A stretch of 64,000 bases of DNA from Diphasiastrum complanatum (Eukaryota > Streptophyta > Lycopodiopsida > Lycopodiales > Lycopodiaceae), in NCBI GenBank assembly GCA_029204225.1, contig CM055109.1, positions 23,154,422-23,218,421 on the forward strand, written 5' to 3'. A program made the translations under genes and the position numbers. Of this stretch, positions 58,251 to 64,000 are shown in pieces (position 1 is the stretch's first letter; the number at the start of each line of letters is the position of its first letter). Under the pieces are notes generated by a model. The model was not told where the DNA came from. It was given only the letters and a program-made list of their open reading frames with translations, and made no database searches.

Positions 58251-58615
58251 CATCTTTTCCTAGTACTTATTCTACATTTCTCTATGTCTATTGTTTTTAA
58301 TTTTAATTTTATTTTTTATTACTTGTACTTCTAGTTTTGCATGCCTTCTTTTTATGTCCCTTCTATGCATTTTTTTTCCTTCCTGTACATACTCATGGGT
58401 CATGAAGGTTCTGGGTCAACAAATGCTAGGTTATACCATAGGAGCTGCTTCTCCCACTTTGGCCACCTCATCTCTGTGACTAACTAGTATCTCCAGCATA
58501 CAAACATCCCTGGGGATACACTCTTTTCATAAAAAACTTCGACTCTGTGCCTCAATCATATTTTTTCACCCTTGAAGTTCTTCACTTGCATGCCACAGAT
58601 CCATTCCTTCATATT
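58251..58615. other. Non-coding 3' flank of the gypsy element
   Basis: T-rich sequence after the integrase tail with no supported ORF. It may be the element's 3' untranslated region, since some plant gypsy lineages carry tandem repeats between pol and the 3' LTR, as seen just downstream. No LTR was found. Confidence 0.35.
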
Positions 58616-58705
58616 GAAAATTTGATCAATCTCAACCGACGAGATCCACTTCAATCTCAACCGACGTGACGCCCTTTAAATCTCGACCGACGCTACACAC
58701 ACGTC
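58616..58705. repeat. Minisatellite, ATCTCAACCGACG core, array 2
   Basis: Three diverged units (AATCTCAACCGACGAGATCC, AATCTCAACCGACGTGACGC, AATCTCGACCGACGC) match array 1 at 54236-54525. Confidence 0.85.
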
Positions 58706-59309
58706 CCATCGCGACCGCGCCGACCCCACGGCGTCCATAAATCCTCCCATTTCGAACACTTTTTCACCTCAGCGACGTGCGACCTTGGAGCTCCTGGCGA
58801 AAGAAAACTCTGATGATTTTCCGAACACCCTCCATGATCCTGGTGCTCTTTCATCCAGTGCATCCATCACCGTGTCTACACCATCCCCACCCGTTTTCAG
58901 CAAACCTCATCCGAGTTCCACAAAGAGCGCCATCACAGACAATATCCAAACCTCAAATCGCCAGAGGAGCACCACATCGTTTTTCATATTTTCACGCTGA
59001 GGGGTAGTGTCACGCAAGCTCTCAGAACGCTTCCATGACACTATTGAACATCACCAGTTATTTTGCATATCCCACTGTTTTACCCTATCCAAACACCCGC
59101 CTGAACTGCCAGTCACCTTCTTTACATTTCTTCATCTCTTCCACTTCGTTACACCCAAATACCAAAAGTCCTCTTTTCGCCACTCCTAAAACCCATTCTG
59201 CACGCCCTACTTACCTTCCCACAACACCTCCACTTCCCATCCACAGTTCCCCCCAGTTACTTGTTTCCTACCATCGCTCCTTCCCGTCAATCTTTCACAC
59301 TCCCATCTT
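58706..59309 (+). other. Ser/Pro-rich low-complexity coding-like region
   Basis: A plus-strand frame (58785-59000) reads ELLAKENSDDFPNTLHDPGA, then a Ser/Thr/Pro-rich stretch, and stops. Further C-rich frames follow to about 59300 without a recognisable domain. The style resembles the Pro/Ser-rich middle of the locus at 11.9-14.1 kb. It may be the remains of a gag-like or accessory ORF. No function is proposed. Confidence 0.25.
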
Positions 59310-59500
59310 AACCGACTCCATACACTTCCATCTCAACTGACACCCCCCACTTCCATCTCAGCCGACGCCATACACTCCCATCTCAGCTGATGCCATACAC
59401 TTCTATCTCAGCCGACGCCATACAGTCCCATCTCAGCCGACGCCATACACTCCATCTCAACCGACACCCCCCACTTCCATCTCAACCGACAATGTTTTTC
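59310..59500. repeat. Minisatellite, ATCTCAGCCGACG core, array 3
   Basis: About seven units of 25 bp (CATCTCAGCCGACGCCATACACT type) share the ATCTCARCCGACG core with arrays 1 and 2 but have their own spacer sequence. The array ends just before the ORF at 59529. Confidence 0.92.
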
Positions 59501-59528
59501 CAGATCCTTCTTTTCCAGTTTTTTAATC

Positions 59529-60260
59529 ATGTCCATCAATCCTACAACCAGCTCTGATGACAGTGAAGCTCATAAGCTCGACATCCAATTGTCCGAATTG
59601 GATCTGATAGAAATGCAACACTGGTATCAACAGGCGGTTGCATTCTTTCAAGCAATTGAATTCCAAATACCTGTACTCACGGGGTATCAAAGCCCCTATC
59701 TCGTGCATATGGTCTATGCAAACTACAATGCCACAACAAGGTCCTGCAACTTAATAGTTCCCCTTGTGAGGAACTATGTGTACATCCTCTCCTTTGCACT
59801 GGCAGACCTGCAACCTTTTGGGTTTCCACGAGGACCCAATGCTGTGACGAGGACACTGAGAAAAATTGAGGAGATAGCCTACTTCAAGTTCATTGACCCA
59901 TCAGTGCCCAAGTGGAAGAACAAGGACAGGTACCGTGTCGAAGCCATCAATAACCGACAGCTACAAGCAGCCTGTGCATATCTGACCAAGTACATGCAAC
60001 GACCAAGGAAACAACTGCAGAGGGTATCCATGTCCCTGTTTCACATGATGGCAGATTCACGACTGAATTCCCAGAATCTCTATGATTGGGCACAATTGGT
60101 CTCGAACTGTCTTCATGAATGCATTAAGAACAAGCACCAGACAACAGTGCTCGGGTATCTCTTGACAGATATCACCCTTCACCAGGTACATAACAAGCCA
60201 AAGCTTCAACAAAGCCTACAACTTGCAGACAAGGCATGGGACATCCCCATCGATCAACAA
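59529..60260 (+). CDS. Hypothetical protein, unbroken for about 240 codons, 3' end disrupted
   Basis: The frame starts ATG at 59529 (MSINPTTSSDDSEAHKLDIQ) and stays open for 296 codons. Only the first 240 or so look genuine; residues after about 60260 are antisense to a copia gag. The protein looks globular and mostly helical: LDLIEMQHWYQQAVAFFQAI, LIVPLVRNYVYILSFALADL (hydrophobic, possibly a buried helix), RTLRKIEEIAYFKFIDP, RVSMSLFHMMADSRLNSQNL and LVSNCLHECIKNKHQTTVLG. I do not recognise the family. Absence of stops in this decayed setting suggests recent constraint or recent arrival. It could be an accessory ORF of the gypsy lineage whose minisatellite precedes it. Confidence 0.45.
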
Positions 60261-60921
60261 AAGTCCAAGTGTGCACGGTCACGAGCCACCTTCTTTCTCC
60301 TCAATTCTTCCTGCAGCAGGATCCTTGTTACTCGATCAATGTCTGGTTCCCCAGCTTGTGTCTACAGGGCCATCACCAGAGCATCATATGATGGAGGTAG
60401 ACTGCTGAGCAGTATGTAAAGAAGATCAGTCTTTGGCATAGGTGCGTCTACAACACTCAATTGTTCTGCAAGTCCCTTTATCCGTTCCACATGTTCAAAT
60501 GCAGATTCTCCCTTGGACATCTTGGTGCTCATCAGCTGTCGTTTGAGCAACATGCGGTTCATGATGCTTTTTGCTTCATAAATTTCTTTTAGCCGGGTCC
60601 AGACCTCCTTCGCAGTCTTGAGTCCCTTCACTTGCCCAGCAGGTCCATCCCCCAGAGACATGCAGATGCATATCAAAGCACACCTCCTGCGCAGCACATA
60701 TCTCTTCATTTCATTCTGCATCTTTGGGCTTTCCCTCAGCATCCAGTTCTGGTTCCTTGATCTCGTTCCTCAAGAACCATCGAGATGCGCCACTTCCACA
60801 TTGAGAAGTTTGTGCCATCAAACTTCTCTATCATCCGATAATCAAAGTTGGCGTTGTTGCCAGCGGAATCCATGTCCAAGTCAGGTGGAACTGCAAGTGA
60901 ACTGGAGTGAACTACGAGCAA
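60255..60921 (-). pseudogene. Ty1/copia gag fragment (family D)
   Basis: On the minus strand the frame starting MLVVHSSS at 60921 contains the likely gag start MDSAGNNANFDYRMIEKFDG, then TNFSMWKWRISMVLEERDQ. A frameshift near 60740 moves to the next frame (KRYVLRRRCALICICMSLGD, AKEVWTRLKEIYEAKSIMNR, LLYILLSSLPPSYDALVMAL). After a stop at 60362, VTRILLQEELRRKK continues to about 60260. Zinc knuckle, protease and pol are missing. A matching LTR lies directly upstream. It differs from the other copia families here. Confidence 0.85.
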
Positions 60922-60962
60922 ATCATGCTGAGGTTGGCGTTCCCTTCAGGTGCTCACTATCG

Positions 60963-60975
60963 TGGGCCCATAACC
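60963..60975 (-). promoter_or_regulatory. Possible non-standard primer-binding site
   Basis: On the minus strand the LTR end TTTTATCACA is followed by GGTTATGGGCCCA rather than TGGTATCAGAGC. The position is right for a primer site, so this lineage may use another tRNA or an internal tRNA fragment. Identification of the primer would need a tRNA comparison. Confidence 0.45.
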
Positions 60976-61273
60976 TGTGATAAAACAAGCAAACAACACA
61001 AAAACATTTGCACCTAAAAGTAGGAAGGGACAGGAAAGTCGCAGAGTTAGCAAGATCTATGAAGCAAATGCAGAAAATACAAAACTCTAAGCATTGATGT
61101 TTCTCATTGAAAATGAAGACAATATATACAATGCCATCTTGATCAGACTGGTAGGCCAAGAAAAGCTAATTAACGGATAACAATTATGCTAACCCTATTG
61201 TCTGCATAACAGCCAAGAAGTGACCCCAATATGTCCGCATGATACTCTATGGCAGGTGACTTGTATTCCTACA
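60976..61273 (-). mobile_element. 5' LTR of copia family D
   Basis: The 298-bp block runs on the minus strand from TGTAGGAATACAAG to TTTGCTTGTTTTATCACA, with TG...CA ends. A TATA-like TGTATATATTG (about 61122-61132) provides a promoter-like core. It is followed at the right distance by the gag at 60921. No 3' LTR is present, so the element is truncated in gag. A short LTR of this size is common in copia elements. Confidence 0.75.
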
Positions 61274-64000
61274 GTTTCGATACTCCCAGTAAATTGAGTT
61301 AATGGGTATTTTTGGTATTCTTCCTTTTCGACTTCGGTGTTGCACCAATAAGCCTATCTTAAATGATTTTGATCTTTAAGATAGGGCAAGCTAAAGCTTT
61401 TGGGATACTTGTGAAAGTGAATAAATGGAATGGTTCATAACGTTTGGAGGTAGCTCTATATTCGATAAGTTTTAAGTGTATCAAATATCGTACAAGAGTA
61501 CTCGGATCCAAATTTTATGGATTTTCCATTAGGTTTTGGCAACTTTAACGAAGTAATACTTAGCTAGTGTAGTCAAAAGGGTAGCAACCTAGCATTTACT
61601 GGTGTCAAAGGAGTTTTCGGGGGCCTTCGCTAATGAAATTTTTTGGGTGACCGAAAAATCTAAGAGAGGAAAAAAATGAGACACCTGAGTAGGTAAATGT
61701 GATTGCGTTATGTAGTTTGGATTGGTTAATAATCCCTATATGGAAATTGCATAGCACCAGTTTTTTGAATTCGTTTAGTTGAATTTATATTAAATATCTA
61801 TAGGACCATGAGTTGACCCTATTTGTTATTGAAAATTGTGACATGGAACGAAAATGACACTTGATTCACATTTGTACTATAAAGAATCTTATTCCTAAGA
61901 GTGGGAACTCTCAGATGGTAGGAATTCAATAAATGTTAGTACCAACCGGATGGGTTGCTATGTGACGGTAAAGCCACGTGCAGATTCTTGTTAAATCATA
62001 GTCCTATAAATGGATAATTGTGATCCATTAGGAACAGATCTGGGGGTACTCCAGTACTTGGTGGAATAGATATGTGTATATTTGGTAATGGAAATCCAGA
62101 TAGAGTTTTTAGATCTTCGGATTATCGGATAATGCGTTTGAAATTGGATCCTATGTTGGTTATAGGATGGTCAGATAATCTTTTTGATATTTGATGATTA
62201 GATCTAAAAGCAAAGAACTTTCTTGGAGAGAAAACTTATGGTATAGGACATCAATGATTTCAAAGGGAAATTCTTGTGCGAGAATGATCTTTAGACCAGC
62301 GATTAGTATTTACATTATTTAGTAATGCTAACAGTTGAAACCATTGGTTCATTTTGTTTAGGATATTTGGAGAGGTTATGAGATATAGATCCGGATTCCT
62401 AAATGGTATCTCGTAAATTCCAAATCGGAAACCATTATAAGCAATTTCTCATTTAATTTAAACCTCTACTTTTTAGAAATTTCTTGAATATGAGACAATT
62501 GGATTGAGATTCATATAAATCCTTAGAGTATAGAACTAGGTTCCAAAGGACTTTTAAAGTTATATGAATATATTCTTCCATTTCAATTTTGTGAATATAG
62601 ATCAGAATCAATTGATGTTTTCAACTGATTAAGTGGAGTTTAGACTTCCTGAGCCCAAATGATTATCTCTATTTGATAGTTGATTATTGAGAGTAATGTT
62701 TCTATCACTCGAGATAAGATATTTTATGATTTTGAGAAAAACGTTCAGTTGTAATAATATTGGATACTCATTACTGACTTTTTTGGATCAACAATATCTC
62801 ATACGTTGTCTCTTGGAAACTTTTTAATCAAAATTATGGAATTTCTTTTAGAAGGGGGAGAAGAAAATGATAGAAATTAGACTTTCATGGGATCAACCAG
62901 TTGCTTAGATTTCTTTGGTGGAATCCAGTATGTGTGCAATGGTGGAACTATCTAGTGGAATAGAGAAAATCTCTAGTAATTGTTTAAAATAATTTGGAAC
63001 TAGAGTTGTTTTGGGGGTTTTGAGTTGTGAGATATTCATGAATATGGGAAGTAGTGGTAAAGATTAAATTAAAGTTCACTGATTAGCTATCAAGTACCAT
63101 TTACTTATGGATTGGATCAGAAGAATAAAGCTTTAATCTTAATCTTATGTCCAAAGATGTCTGTATAAGTCAGCCTAAGCTTGGTTTGTGCACTAAGATC
63201 TGGAGTAGGTTGATTGGTTGAAAGAATTTTGTTGGTAAAAGTATGATGGCTGAAAAATTGGTGATGTGGAATTATTCACTTCAGAGATTTCCCAGATATG
63301 TTATTTACTTATGAGAAAGAGTTCTTTTGTAGCTGATTTACAAGATTCTCAATGATATATGTGAGTAACATATGTGGATTTGGGAGGAATCTGCCAGATA
63401 ATGACATATGTGTTTATGTACTGGGTCATAGTATGTGCACGACTAATCTTTTTTGGTTCTACTATGTATTCTAGTTACTAAGGTTATCTGGTGCACTTAA
63501 CCTAGTCGTTGAGCATAGACATATGATCAAGTATTGTGTTTGATAATTACTTGCAAAGCTAACAGATCTAATCTGTTAGACTTATTGGTTAACTTAAAAA
63601 ATGATTTGGATAAGGATCTAAATGTGGTGTTATACTAATATAATTGAATTCTTCACCTAAACATTTAAGATTTCTAAATCATGGGCAATTAACTTGAGTA
63701 GTTGATTTACTCCTGAGGAAGTTAATTGGTAAAACTGACAATGTAAGAGAATTTATCAGGAACTGTTTGTTTTGAGTGTATTGCTTGTAAGACACATAAT
63801 TTATGAGTCATTGGATTCCTTAGGAAATTGTGTGCATAGGATACTGAATTCTTGGATGAGTATTTCTCAGTTGAGGAATAGACTTAACACATTAGTGATT
63901 GTATCCCAGAGAGCTTAATTGGATACTGGATCCTAATGGTTCCAAGAATGGTACTCTAAATTTTGAAATTTAGCAGAACTTTGTAATCTCTAGAGATATT
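61274..64000. other. Intergenic or ancient repeat, nothing recognised
   Basis: No ORF of note exists in 2.7 kb. The sequence is AT-rich, with hints of protein-like order on the plus strand (for example near 63740-63800) that are too decayed to assign. It may be a very old retroelement, but I cannot support that. Confidence 0.35.

Noticed and set aside
60261-60419. C-terminal 53 codons of the ORF starting at 59529
   Set aside because: They are antisense to a clear copia gag (VTRILLQEELRRKK on the minus strand), so the open frame there is chance.
61760-64000. Faint protein-like order suggesting an ancient gypsy element on the plus strand
   Set aside because: Stops are frequent in every frame and no diagnostic motif survives, so it cannot be supported by reading alone.

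Overview
This window is nuclear DNA of a land plant, in a gene-poor, transposon-dense region. The evidence is a set of Ty1/copia and Ty3/gypsy LTR retrotransposons with plant-type initiator-Met tRNA primer-binding sites (TGGTATCAGAGC), a CACTA (En/Spm) TNP2 transposase with short AT-rich introns, plant-style splice sites, and many microsatellites and minisatellites. Nothing looks prokaryotic. The species cannot be read from the sequence; a plant with a large genome (fern, lycophyte or gymnosperm) is my guess. I see no complete host gene that I can name.

Layout. 1-9 kb: a promoter-like, GA-leader stretch (perhaps the 5' end of a minus-strand gene off the left edge), two decayed copia fragments (gag at 2.1-2.8 kb, protease at 5.1-5.9 kb) and local duplications. 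9-11.3 kb: a copia LTR end, primer site and truncated gag, then a GT/GA microsatellite of about 280 bp. 11.6-14.1 kb: a decayed gene-like locus with a TATA box, a Ser/Thr/Pro-rich stretch and a coiled coil. 14.1-14.9 kb: an LTR-like block. 15.0-20.6 kb: a minus-strand copia element, chimeric in gag and split in its reverse transcriptase by a solo LTR with a clear 5-bp target duplication. 22.5-23.7 kb: a gypsy gag relic and an array of GCCACGCGTGGC palindromes. 24.4-28.1 kb: a multi-exon CACTA TNP2 transposase with a SET-domain-like methyltransferase relic just upstream on the same strand. 28.4-29.9 kb: a degenerate tandem repeat split by a copia gag/protease fragment. 30-36.8 kb: LTRs of the same family as the solo LTR, one carrying a foldback (MITE-like) insertion, and a plus-strand copia element lacking reverse transcriptase. 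38.4-39.2 kb: another copia gag/protease fragment. 40.7-41.1 kb: an array of short palindromes whose stems covary. 41.1-42.0 kb: unrecognised exon-like coding sequence, cut off by the best-preserved element, a minus-strand copia at 42.0-47.9 kb. A second LTR copy lies head-to-head with it at 47.9-48.3 kb. 48.5-50.1 kb: a mosaic of palindromes, copia integrase tail and gypsy gag. 50.6-51.6 kb: two minisatellites. 52.2-58.3 kb: two divergently oriented gypsy pol regions separated by an ATCTCAACCGACG minisatellite that recurs at 58.6 and 59.3-59.5 kb. 59.5-60.3 kb: an unbroken ORF of unknown function, abutting a copia gag and LTR (to 61.3 kb). 61.3-64 kb: nothing recognised.

How the parts work together: the retrotransposon genes encode capsid/nucleocapsid, protease, integrase, reverse transcriptase and RNase H for copy-and-paste movement, and TNP2 encodes cut-and-paste transposition. 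Every copy here is broken by stops, frameshifts, deletions or a lost catalytic residue, so any current movement would need proteins supplied from elsewhere. The most unusual items are the SET/TNP2 pairing, the covarying palindrome array, the CCGACG minisatellite family around the gypsy elements, the dense TGCATG (RY) motifs in one copia LTR, and the unrecognised ORFs at 11.6-14.1, 41.1-42.0 and 59.5-60.3 kb.
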